Assembly: GCA_937890045.1 (NCBI GenBank)
Contig: CALBXV010000120.1
Location: forward strand, 1-8,689
Length of the DNA: 8,689 bases
Source of the DNA: an uncultured archaeon
GTDB lineage: Archaea > Thermoproteota > Nitrososphaeria > Nitrososphaerales > CALBXV01
Direction of reading: 5' to 3'
Each line of letters begins with the position of its first letter. Within the stretch, counting starts at the first letter, position 1. Shown here one piece after another: positions 1 to 6,172 of this stretch. The notes under the pieces were generated by a model. It saw only the letters and a program-made list of their open reading frames with translations. It ran no database searches and was not told where the DNA came from. The translations under genes and the position numbers were made by a program.

Positions 1-87
1 AAATCTATCAAACTCAAAGGCATTTTCAAATCTACCTTCATAGTCATTTCTACTTATTTTTGTTTCTATTAATGCTATTTTAGCCAT
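1..87 (-). CDS. N-terminus of a probable family A phage DNA polymerase (partial)
   Basis: This is the first 29 codons of a gene that runs off the left edge of the window. It begins MAKIALIETKISRNDYEGRF and stays open to base 1. The ATG overlaps the end of the primase gene by 8 bases and is preceded by the best ribosome site in the window (AAAGGAGA), so the start is secure. The product is less sure. A short hydrophobic strand followed by a D/N-Y-x-x-x-F pattern resembles, from memory, the N-termini of T5-like family A DNA polymerases. T5 also places its polymerase beside the primase and helicase genes. No catalytic motif lies inside the window, so the polymerase call is an inference from position and the first residues. 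It could be another replication protein. Confidence 0.5.
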   Translation of the reverse strand, partial: MAKIALIETKISRNDYEGRFENAFEFDRF

Positions 88-916
88 ATAAATCTCCTTT
101 TAATTTTGTTACTTGTGTTTCCGCAAGGCTACCGGGATCTACATTTTGTCCTAGATCAACAACTCTAGTTACTAATCCTGCTCTTTCTGCAAGAAATTTT
201 ACATTTTCTGCAGCCTTTCTACCAGGCTCATCTCCATCAAATACTACATCTACTCCCATAATGTCTTGCATTTTAAGAATAGATAACTTATCTGCCGTTA
301 AGGTATTTGTACCAAAGCAACAAATAGCATTGAATAAGCCCTTGTCGAAAAGATTTATCATATCAAAAATCCCCTCGACAAGAATTACTCTACCTTTTAT
401 AGGTTTTGCACTAGATGGATATAAAGGCATAATAGCATGCGGTGGATAGATCATATACTTAACTTTATCAGTTATAGTCATATGTCTACCATTAAAAGCT
501 ACTATTTTTCCTGTGATATCACGAATAGGAAAAACTATTCTTCCATTGAATTGTGTTTCATGATGTAAAAAAGCATCAAAATGTTTATAAGTTTCAGGTT
601 TTATACCTCTCCAATTTCCAATATAAGGTGTGTGTCCTCTGGGAAATGGAATACCTATACTTGATGATCTTTTTTCTTCGATTGTATTTAGTAATTTCTG
701 TCTTTTAATATCTAAATAATTAGAGGGTGCTCCAAATAATTTAAAAATATTTCCCCTGAAACCACACGAAAAACAGTTAAAAATTCCCGTGATAGTATCA
801 ATTCTCATACTAGGATGCTTGTCCTCATGCTCAGGATTTAAACACCTAACTAAATAATCTTGACCAGAACTTTTAAACTCTACTCTTCTTTCCTGTAATA
901 TATCAACTACTTTCAT
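80..916 (-). CDS. Phage DNA primase (CHC2 zinc finger plus TOPRIM)
   Basis: A 278-residue DnaG-type primase, predicted to make RNA primers for lagging-strand synthesis together with the helicase encoded upstream. The N-terminus holds a CHC2-type zinc finger with likely ligands C25, H30, C48 and C51 (CLNPEH followed by FNCFSCG). The C4H spacing of the first pair is longer than in bacterial DnaG, a variant common in phage primases. The segment around residues 125-144 (GRIVFPIRDITGKIVAFNGR) matches the core that precedes TOPRIM. The TOPRIM domain follows, with VEG at 180-182 (E181) and DGDEPGRKAA from D227. The protein is under half the length of bacterial DnaG and lacks a C-terminal helicase-binding domain, so helicase contact must use another surface or partner. 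It begins 6 bases after the ParB-like gene's TAG, with only a weak ribosome site, suggesting translational coupling. Confidence 0.92.
   Translation of the reverse strand: MKVVDILQERRVEFKSSGQDYLVRCLNPEHEDKHPSMRIDTITGIFNCFSCGFRGNIFKLFGAPSNYLDIKRQKLLNTIEEKRSSSIGIPFPRGHTPYIGNWRGIKPETYKHFDAFLHHETQFNGRIVFPIRDITGKIVAFNGRHMTITDKVKYMIYPPHAIMPLYPSSAKPIKGRVILVEGIFDMINLFDKGLFNAICCFGTNTLTADKLSILKMQDIMGVDVVFDGDEPGRKAAENVKFLAERAGLVTRVVDLGQNVDPGSLAETQVTKLKGDLYG
93..100 (-). promoter_or_regulatory. Strong Shine-Dalgarno site for the gene starting at 87
   Basis: On the minus strand the bases read AAAGGAGA, followed by five bases and then ATG at 87-85. It lies inside the last codons of the primase gene. It fixes the start of the downstream gene and suggests that this gene is translated efficiently by itself, not only by coupling to the primase. 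Confidence 0.8.
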
Positions 917-922
917 TCTATA

Positions 923-1462
923 CTACTCACTAATATTGTTACTACTATGCACCAAATTATCCAACCTATTATCTCTATCATGTTCCCATTCCAATTCCTC
1001 GCCTAAATCTTCAAAATCAGTCATTTTAGTTCCGCTTCCGTCAACATCATGTTTATAGTATAGGCTTTTAAATACTAATTCTTGTAGTTGAAACCAAATT
1101 CCAATCGCCTGTGTTCTAAAAGTCTCATCTCCCCACAGATAAAATACATTATGATAATCCTCTAAGAATCTATGAACAGTTATATTTTCATTCCAAGTTT
1201 CGTCAATATTTTCTTTTATATGTAAAGCTGCTCTAATTCTTTGACTGCCCGCCAAAGGATACCAACTTGTCATACATAAATGTGGATTTACTATGCCTTC
1301 CTTTAATATACTATCTACTAAAGGTTGATTAACTGGTACTTTTCCTATATTATCTCTAACAACGGGTTGATCTAATACAAAGTTTGTAGTAACTTTCCTT
1401 ACCTCAAAAGGTGGAACTGCTACTAAACTTGCTGATTTTTTTCCTATTCTATCGCTTGCCAT
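923..1462 (-). CDS. ParB-like domain protein
   Basis: A 179-residue protein with an N-terminal ParB/Spo0J-like fold. The match covers about residues 45-95: PLVDSILKEGIVNPHL followed by the hallmark GSQRIRAAL at 72-80, equivalent to the G-x-R-R-x-x-A box of ParB and Srx-like proteins. In chromosomal ParB this box forms the CTP/DNA-clamp region; in many phage proteins the same fold has unknown chemistry. The second R of the usual GxRR is shifted here (GSQRIR), so nucleotide turnover cannot be assumed. The C-terminal part is acidic (DFEDLGEELEWEHDRD, 149-164) and may contact a basic partner. There is no recognisable HTH, so this is not a complete partition ParB. Its ATG overlaps the upstream stop as TAATG. 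Its place between helicase and primase suggests a role in replication initiation or loading, but that is inference. Confidence 0.75.
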   Translation of the reverse strand: MASDRIGKKSASLVAVPPFEVRKVTTNFVLDQPVVRDNIGKVPVNQPLVDSILKEGIVNPHLCMTSWYPLAGSQRIRAALHIKENIDETWNENITVHRFLEDYHNVFYLWGDETFRTQAIGIWFQLQELVFKSLYYKHDVDGSGTKMTDFEDLGEELEWEHDRDNRLDNLVHSSNNISE

Positions 1463-2154
1463 TATAATGCTTCCTCATTAATTTCATAATCATCTATTAA
1501 GTGTTGTATTGATGCTAAATCATAAGAAAGGGCTGTAGTCCAACCTTTAAACCTTTTAATACCCGGCCACCACGGAACCCACATTCCTTCTTTCCATTCT
1601 ATCGGTACCCAGTAGTGTATCTTATAGGCTTTACACTCTTGTAATTTAGCTCTTTTAGCTGTAGAAGTAATATCTTCTACTATTTTTCCTGCTTTTCCAC
1701 CTTTTGTATCTGGGTGGTTTTTATTAAACCATACCCATTCTCCAATTTTAAACTCTTCTTTTACACACTCATCTGGTGGTATAAAAGTTTCTCCTTCCAC
1801 CACTCTTGTAGGAACACCTATCCTATCTATATTTCCTTTAATAAAAGAAGGTGAACGATATAATTGTTGAGCAATGTGAGTTACTGGAGTCCCTACTAAA
1901 TATTGAATAATCATCTCTTGAATTTCTTCTTTAGAAGCTGGTTTGCCTCTATTTTTATTCATTCTTGATTTTCTATAATCTTGTTCTTCTTTGTGATTAG
2001 TTATAATTTTTCCAAGTCTTGTAGTATTATAACTTATATTCAACATCTCACATGCTTCTTTTTTAGTTATAGGATTTTCAGTTTCTAACTCATCTATAAC
2101 TCTTTGGATATTTGTACTATCTAGTTTTTCGTGTGCTTTTTTCTTTATAGCCAT
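1462..2154 (-). CDS. Two-HTH protein with a Trp-rich C-terminal domain, replication cluster
   Basis: A 230-residue protein of unknown function. Residues about 28-50 (ITKKEACEMLNISYNTTRL) look like a helix-turn-helix. A second HTH-like segment at about 73-113 (VTHIAQQLYRSPSFIKGNI) resembles resolvase-type or homing-endonuclease-associated HTHs. From about 133 the protein changes to a beta-rich, aromatic domain: FKIGEWVWFN, then GKAGKIVEDI and YKIHYWVPIEW, with eight Trp residues between 140 and 205. That pattern suggests an SH3/KOW-like barrel, although no family is certain. The ATG overlaps the helicase stop as TAATG and the gene's own stop overlaps the ParB-like ATG in the same way, so the three should be made in linked amounts. 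A DNA-binding helicase loader or origin-recognition factor would fit, but nothing in the sequence proves it. Confidence 0.7.
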   Translation of the reverse strand: MAIKKKAHEKLDSTNIQRVIDELETENPITKKEACEMLNISYNTTRLGKIITNHKEEQDYRKSRMNKNRGKPASKEEIQEMIIQYLVGTPVTHIAQQLYRSPSFIKGNIDRIGVPTRVVEGETFIPPDECVKEEFKIGEWVWFNKNHPDTKGGKAGKIVEDITSTAKRAKLQECKAYKIHYWVPIEWKEGMWVPWWPGIKRFKGWTTALSYDLASIQHLIDDYEINEEAL

Positions 2155-3515
2155 TAATTTATAACCTCGTGTACAGTTTCTCCAGTTTTTAAACTACCTT
2201 TAACATCTGATCTTTCTTTAGGACTTAAACAAGATTGAGGTCCGATCTTTAGAGTATCCCAATCCATTGTACTTGTAAAACCTTCCATTTTTGCACTACG
2301 CATTTTTGTACAAGTAAATGTGATACAAGCATCTGCTTGCTCCCATGTTTCTAATGTAAAAGCTGCGTCTGCTGCATCTAGAATACCTTTTGCAAATCTT
2401 GCTTCTCCTGTATTATCTGTTTGATAGGGGGAGAATACAGGTACTTCATATTCTTGGGCTATACTTTTTAGAGCTTTACTTACTTCTATCTGTTCTGTCC
2501 AGTCATATTGACCACCCTTATTTGGAGCATTATGATGTCTAACCAAGTTTATATAATCTACTATAATAACACCTATATCAGTTTGACTTAATTTACTATC
2601 TAATTCTTTACGAATTTTAGATAGACTTAATACTGGATCATATACTACATCTAATTGTTTATTTTTTGTAAGTTTTCTATTTTTAGTGAGTTTGGTATGA
2701 AAATTATCAAAGTCTTTACTCTCATAATACTCAGGTAATAATTCTAATCCATCTTCAAAGCGATTTGCCCACCATTTTACTACTAAGTCCCATTCAGGTT
2801 CTTGGAGATTTCTAGTAATTAATTTAGATACTGGAACTCCTGTTCCTAAAGAACACATTCTTTGTAGTATGGAACGACTATCCATTTCTATTGTAAAATA
2901 TACAGAACCTCTACCTTGTTCATAAAGATTGTTTGCAATATTTACACAAGTAAAAGTTTTTCCTGCCCCTCTACGTCCTCCAATAAGAACCAAATCTCTG
3001 GGAGAAAATTTTAATTTCTGGTCGTAGTCTTGATTTAAGCCAAGAGGTACATATTTTTTAAGTTCTTTTTCTGAATCAAATAAACTAATTAATTGCATAC
3101 TTTCTTCAGGTGGTTTTAAATCTACTCTATCCCCTATATCTACTACTATTTGTTGCAACGCTTCCACATTTTCTTCTGCTTTAGCTAATGCTATTGTCTT
3201 TTCTACAAATCTATCTAATTCATCTAGAATTTCTACTTGTGTATACTCGTTTTTTAGATACTCAAGTAAAATCCAAGCATCAACATCAATATCAACAGCT
3301 TCAATAGCGAAAACTTTTTCCTGCAGATTTCTATCTCTTATATCAAGTTTTAAGTCCTCAAAGGTTGGTAACTTAGTATAGTTTTCGACGTGCTTAGTCA
3401 TTACACGGTAGAGAGTCTGATATTCAGCGGGTAAATAGTTCTCCCTTAGGTTTCCCCAAGTATCAAAGTCTTTTTGTGTAATAATCTGTTTAAGTAAAGC
3501 TGACGTTAAGTTCAA
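2154..3515 (-). CDS. DnaB-type replicative helicase
   Basis: A RecA-fold hexameric helicase, predicted to unwind the replication fork 5' to 3' ahead of the phage polymerase and to work with the primase. Counting from the chosen TTG start (453 residues), the Walker A motif GGRRGAGKT is at about 179-187, the motif FTIEMDSR at about 207-214, Walker B IGVIIVDY at about 314-321, and a sensor-like motif SPYQTDNTGEAR at about 362-373. The N-terminal 140 residues are the helical domain usual in DnaB-like proteins. The start is not obvious. The frame opens further upstream, but that part encodes a terminator hairpin. TTG at 3515 follows GGAAG with six bases between and gives the N-terminus MNLTSALLKQIITQ, which looks natural. 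The gene lies just beyond a strong terminator, so its level probably depends on readthrough. Confidence 0.9.
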   Translation of the reverse strand: MNLTSALLKQIITQKDFDTWGNLRENYLPAEYQTLYRVMTKHVENYTKLPTFEDLKLDIRDRNLQEKVFAIEAVDIDVDAWILLEYLKNEYTQVEILDELDRFVEKTIALAKAEENVEALQQIVVDIGDRVDLKPPEESMQLISLFDSEKELKKYVPLGLNQDYDQKLKFSPRDLVLIGGRRGAGKTFTCVNIANNLYEQGRGSVYFTIEMDSRSILQRMCSLGTGVPVSKLITRNLQEPEWDLVVKWWANRFEDGLELLPEYYESKDFDNFHTKLTKNRKLTKNKQLDVVYDPVLSLSKIRKELDSKLSQTDIGVIIVDYINLVRHHNAPNKGGQYDWTEQIEVSKALKSIAQEYEVPVFSPYQTDNTGEARFAKGILDAADAAFTLETWEQADACITFTCTKMRSAKMEGFTSTMDWDTLKIGPQSCLSPKERSDVKGSLKTGETVHEVIN

Positions 3516-3521
3516 TGCTTT

Positions 3522-3526
3522 CTTCC
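3522..3526 (-). promoter_or_regulatory. Shine-Dalgarno site that sets the helicase TTG start
   Basis: The minus strand reads GGAAG, then AAAGCA, then TTG at 3515-3513. It lies two bases past the U-tract of the terminator, so any transcript that stops there loses the helicase ribosome site. No in-frame ATG exists nearby; the first is about 38 codons further in, inside the N-terminal domain. Confidence 0.65.
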
Positions 3527-3528
3527 AG

Positions 3529-3561
3529 AAAAAAAGGACAAGAGGAAAAAACCCCTTGTCC
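3529..3561 (-). terminator. Intrinsic terminator between the D5-like gene and the helicase
   Basis: On the minus strand a 10-bp stem, GGACAAGGGG (3561-3552) with CCTCTTGTCC (3545-3536), closes a loop of six T. The stem has nine Watson-Crick pairs and one G-U pair. Seven T follow directly (3535-3529). It starts 14 bases after the last base of the D5-like stop codon. The plus-strand flank is not T-rich, so it should act only on minus-strand transcription. Confidence 0.88.
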
Positions 3562-3574
3562 AATTAAACGAAAT

Positions 3575-4303
3575 TTAACTAGAAGCTTTTTGCTTTCTAG
3601 CAGCACCATCGTAGTCTGCGCAAGTTAAACCACGTCTTGTCAACATAGTTTTTACGCCTCGTACGGTTTTGCCAATTTCATCAGCGATTTCGTCAACAGT
3701 CATGCTGCCAATTTCACCGTTAAGTTCAGACAGGGGGTCGGCTTTTGTTGAGCCTTTTGTGACCTCTTGTCTAGGTATAGCGTTAATATCGCCAGACCTT
3801 AGCAAGCTAAGTGCTTTTCCTCTAATTGAGTTAACAGTCTTGCCAAGTGCTTCTGCGATTTGTTCGACAAAAGCACCATCATTTACCATAGTGGTAAAAA
3901 TAGCTTCTTCTTCGGGAGAGTAAGTTCGGACTGCTTGAGGTTTCTCAGCTGGCTTTACATAGGAAGTAAGTTCCATTGAAAGGATCTTTCCCTGTATTGA
4001 CTTAGCAGAAAATGCACCATTTTCAAAAGATGCTGCGATGTCTGCATAAGTGTATGTTCCAGAATTATCTGTAACAAATTGTGATAGAGTTGCTTCTTGT
4101 TCATCAGTAAAAGTTTTATGAGATACTGAAGAAGCTAACTCGACGTCATAGCCCATTTTTCTCAATTTGCTAGATACACTTCTTGTAGAAGTTTCTAGCT
4201 CTACTGCTGCTTCAGCAACAGTTGCTTGAGTAATAGGTGTAGCGTCCCCAACAAAGTTAACAAGATGTTGGGTTCTTTCATCTGTCCATTTAGGTAATGC
4301 CAT
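3575..4303 (-). CDS. D5: D5-like DNA-binding transcription regulator with four HTH repeats
   Basis: A 242-residue protein built from four degenerate helix-turn-helix units. Each has an aromatic/charged entry (KWTDERT, TFTDEQE, TYSPEEE; unit 4 lacks it), a first helix pair (VAEAAVEL, ADIAASF, EQIAEALGK, DEIADEIGK), and a recognition-like helix with S/G-V/I-x-x-K or similar (RSVSSKLRKMGY, KSIQGKILSM, NSIRGKALSLL, RGVKTMLTRRGL). T5 D5 is known as an abundant dsDNA-binding protein that affects early shut-off and late gene expression; size, order beside ligase and helicase, and repeat plan agree with it. The name is by resemblance, not by alignment. ATG at 4303 follows GGAG by six bases, which excludes the TTG four codons upstream that overlaps that GGAG. 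It overlaps ligase subunit B by 14 bases. The 3' half is richer in GC than its neighbours, and a terminator follows at once. Confidence 0.75.
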   Translation of the reverse strand: MALPKWTDERTQHLVNFVGDATPITQATVAEAAVELETSTRSVSSKLRKMGYDVELASSVSHKTFTDEQEATLSQFVTDNSGTYTYADIAASFENGAFSAKSIQGKILSMELTSYVKPAEKPQAVRTYSPEEEAIFTTMVNDGAFVEQIAEALGKTVNSIRGKALSLLRSGDINAIPRQEVTKGSTKADPLSELNGEIGSMTVDEIADEIGKTVRGVKTMLTRRGLTCADYDGAARKQKASS

Positions 4304-5066
4304 TGGTTTCTCCAAATAATATTTTTAGGTTTGTTATTATTAATAAGCCCCTTTTTTGGGCTGCTTGTTGTTTTGCGGAATTTATTCCACTTTCGTTAAC
4401 TAAAATGGTAACATCTTTTGTTAAACTACTTTTAACTAGATAGCCCTTTTTTTCTAAAAGTTTCTTTGCGGCTGCCTTTGTGCTGTAGCTTTTAAGTTTA
4501 CCCGACATACATACGACTCCTTTAATGTTTTCTTTCTTTTTTATTTTAGTTTTCCAACTAAAAGGAAGTCTATCATATCCATCAGTATATTCTTCATAAA
4601 ACCATTCTAGTAAATTAGCGCGAGCTTTCGGACCTAAACCTGCTGTTTCACATACTTCTTCATTTAATTCGTCTAAAGATTCAACCTGTTCGCAAATTTT
4701 CTGAGAAGCGGTATGTCCTATTAATTTTATAGAGAATGCAGGTAATAAATCTACTAAGTCAGCTAATTTACTAGCTTTGATTTCTCTAAAAAGCTTTACT
4801 GCTAATTTCTCGGAATTTAGTGCATCTATCGTAGTTTCAAGAGGCAACTGGTATAAATCAAAGATAGAGTCTATCTCTAATTTTTCTACTGTTCTGGGTC
4901 CGAGACCCTTAATTCTGAGAGTCTTTGCAAAGTGCTCAATTTTTTTATTACTCTTATCGAGACAGTTAAGATTTGTACAAAATAATTGATCATTTTCCCA
5001 CTCCAAGATTGTGTCACATGAGGGACAATTTGTGGGCGGTAAAATTTTCTGCTTTAATTCTCTCAT
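4290..5066 (-). CDS. ligB: NAD+-dependent DNA ligase subunit B (zinc finger, HhH, BRCT)
   Basis: This 258-residue protein corresponds to the C-terminal half of bacterial LigA. A four-cysteine zinc finger lies at C14, C17, C30 and C35. Helix-hairpin-helix elements follow at about 50-62 (RIKGLGPRTVEKL), about 112-125 (SIKLIGHTASQKI) and 142-152 (AGLGPKARANL). A BRCT domain fills about 180-250 (GVVCMSGKL, TILV). It has no adenylation domain and must act with subunit A, encoded 1.26 kb upstream, to hold nicked DNA during sealing. T5 is also annotated with separate ligase subunits A and B. The symbol means phage subunit B, not the unrelated E. coli ligB. The ATG at 5066 has no Shine-Dalgarno site and lies only about 12 bases from the predicted transcription start. 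The zinc finger near the N-terminus argues that nothing is missing there. Confidence 0.92.
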   Translation of the reverse strand: MRELKQKILPPTNCPSCDTILEWENDQLFCTNLNCLDKSNKKIEHFAKTLRIKGLGPRTVEKLEIDSIFDLYQLPLETTIDALNSEKLAVKLFREIKASKLADLVDLLPAFSIKLIGHTASQKICEQVESLDELNEEVCETAGLGPKARANLLEWFYEEYTDGYDRLPFSWKTKIKKKENIKGVVCMSGKLKSYSTKAAAKKLLEKKGYLVKSSLTKDVTILVNESGINSAKQQAAQKRGLLIITNLKILFGETNGIT

Positions 5067-5084
5067 TTTTTATATATTACATAT

Positions 5085-5113
5085 ATTATACCAAAATTTC
5101 AACGCCATGTCAA
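5085..5113 (-). promoter_or_regulatory. Sigma-70 promoter for ligase subunit B and the D5-like gene
   Basis: TTGACA at 5113-5108, a 17-base spacer, and TATAAT at 5090-5085: a consensus match in both boxes. An A/T-rich stretch (AAAAATAGTTC) lies directly upstream and may act as an UP element. The -35 box overlaps the TGA of the GIY-YIG gene, so the last five codons of that gene and the promoter share the same bases. The predicted start is near 5078, about 12 bases before the ligase ATG. Confidence 0.88.
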
Positions 5114-5475
5114 GAACTATTTTTCGGGAAGTCCTGAAGAATGAGCGAATCAATTTTGAAACACTCTGTATAACCTCCAAACTTAATTTTTGGCACAAAT
5201 TTTTCATGTTCATATTTTTCATGTAGTGATTGTTCTAGTTTCCACACATTGTAAAGAGTATCGTGATAAGTTCTTTGTATACGAATATCGTATCCTTTAA
5301 AACCTCGACTACGCTTTAAAATATGTCTCCAGTCCTTACCTGAAGCTATTCCTACTTTTACACACTCCCTTTCATACGTCCTTTTATTTACTAGGATAAC
5401 GCCGTAAAGGACTCCGTCTTTATCTTGTTCTTTTGGGTGATTATTAAAATAAGTTTGATTATATACTCCACTCAT
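5110..5475 (-). CDS. GIY-YIG-like (T5orf172/MUG113-type) nuclease-fold protein
   Basis: A 121-residue protein that is little more than one GIY-YIG-like domain. The two strands that give the family its name are replaced by LYGVI (23-27) and VKVGIA (39-44), as in the T5orf172/MUG113 branch. An Arg follows (R50, DWRHILKRS), a Glu that could bind the metal lies in LEQSLHEKY (E81), and the domain ends with GGYTECF at 100-106. In this fold such proteins can cut DNA, but many phage copies are uncharacterised, and no DNA-recognition domain is attached. The start MSGVYNQ at 5475 overlaps the SET gene stop as ATGA. Upstream in-frame ATGs at 5496 and 5514 would extend into the SET gene and have poorly placed ribosome sites. 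It could be a free-standing homing-type gene or a host-DNA degradation factor; the sequence does not decide. Confidence 0.68.
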   Translation of the reverse strand: MSGVYNQTYFNNHPKEQDKDGVLYGVILVNKRTYERECVKVGIASGKDWRHILKRSRGFKGYDIRIQRTYHDTLYNVWKLEQSLHEKYEHEKFVPKIKFGGYTECFKIDSLILQDFPKNSS

Positions 5476-5915
5476 TCCCCTTTGCCTCTTATCCATCTTC
5501 CGTGGCAAGCACATTTAAATGGAGCAGCTAATTCAGTTTCTGTAGTTTCATAATCAAAAGTAATTTCTTCTCCCGCTCCTATAGTTCTAGTTGCTATTAA
5601 AACAGGGTGAGGATTAGCTATAGTTACACTTGTTAAAGATCCTTGTATTCTAGTAAAAAGAGGTACATAATGTACTTCTTTATTTAGACTTTCTACTTGA
5701 AGTACTACTCTAGTATTAGGGTTACAATGATGATTTAGATAACCACCCATAGCGCTATCTAAGTGACGTTCTCCTATTTGTATAGAGTGTTTAGTAGGTT
5801 CAGAAATCCAGTCTCCTTTTAGTTTTAATACTAATTTTCCTACTCCAAAGGATTCTTCAGCAAAGACTCCTACTTCACCATTTTCTTTTCTTTTTACACT
5901 TAGGGGAACTTTCAT
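5472..5915 (-). CDS. SET-domain protein, possible lysine methyltransferase
   Basis: A 147-residue protein that is essentially one SET domain. The signature GYLNHHCNPNT at 58-68 equals the NHSCxPN motif that forms the SAM pocket and pseudoknot. AGEEITFDYETT at 114-125 equals GEELTxDY, with the Tyr that usually acts in catalysis. The ending PFKCACHGRWIRG (132-144) copies the post-SET tail, but the third Cys is replaced by Ile (I142) and the Gly after CxC by His, so the usual zinc site (C64 plus three tail Cys) looks incomplete. The N-terminus (GVFAEESFGVGKLVLKL) fits the first SET strands. SET proteins methylate protein lysines; the target here is unknown and could be a phage or host protein. 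The ATG overlaps the membrane-protein stop as ATGA, with AGGA six bases before it. Confidence 0.82.
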   Translation of the reverse strand: MKVPLSVKRKENGEVGVFAEESFGVGKLVLKLKGDWISEPTKHSIQIGERHLDSAMGGYLNHHCNPNTRVVLQVESLNKEVHYVPLFTRIQGSLTSVTIANPHPVLIATRTIGAGEEITFDYETTETELAAPFKCACHGRWIRGKGE

Positions 5916-6172
5916 ATTTTTCCTACCAAATTATTTATAATACCTGTGAATAAAATAAAAGAAGCTATACTATTTAATACAAGTATGGCTCTATCGTCCC
6001 AATGAAATCCTACAAATACCCAACCTAAGCAACCAGCCAAAGATAAGCACATATCTGCTAAAGGGTAACTCCCTAGCCCTCTAATAACCATAGCTGATAA
6101 TAAGATTATTGAAGCAATCCATTTAATATACCAATCCCATGTTTTAACAGGGGTTACTTTTTCAATTTTCAT
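5912..6172 (-). CDS. Small protein with three predicted membrane helices
   Basis: An 86-residue protein with no recognised family. Three hydrophobic stretches look like membrane helices: about 15-33 (WYIKWIASIILLSAMVI), 41-58 (MCLSLAGCLGWVFVGFHW) and 62-83 (AILVLNSIASFILFTGII). The short N-terminal tail carries lysines (MKIEKVTPVK), so by the positive-inside rule it may be cytoplasmic; a HWDD turn lies between helices 2 and 3. There is no cleavable signal peptide. It overlaps the 56-residue gene upstream by 11 bases and the SET gene downstream by 4 bases (ATGA), so it belongs to the same transcript. It might change the host envelope, for example in superinfection exclusion, but that is only a guess from type and position. 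Confidence 0.7.
   Translation of the reverse strand: MKIEKVTPVKTWDWYIKWIASIILLSAMVIRGLGSYPLADMCLSLAGCLGWVFVGFHWDDRAILVLNSIASFILFTGIINNLVGKI

Noticed and set aside
3516..3563. Upstream extension of the helicase to a TTG at 3563
   Set aside because: The extra 16 codons are the terminator hairpin and its T-tract, and there is no ribosome site before that TTG.
3625..3641. TTGACA within the D5-like gene (minus strand, about 3641-3636) as a helicase promoter
   Set aside because: No -10-like hexamer is found at 16-18 bases; the sequence there is GC-rich coding DNA.
4346..4362. AGCCC/GGGCT hairpin as a terminator inside ligase subunit B
   Set aside because: The stem is only five pairs, is not followed by a T-run on either strand, and lies within the BRCT coding region.
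261..5226. Open frames on the plus strand (for example 261-449, 3669-3923, 4777-4989, 5011-5226)
   Set aside because: They lie antisense to clear genes, have no family resemblance, and low-complexity translations typical of shadow frames. The one at 7599-7874 is rejected on the same grounds.
5476..5514. Longer N-terminus for the GIY-YIG protein (ATG at 5514 or 5496)
   Set aside because: It would overlap the SET gene by up to 43 bases and the ribosome sites are badly placed, while ATG 5475 gives the ATGA junction seen elsewhere in this operon.
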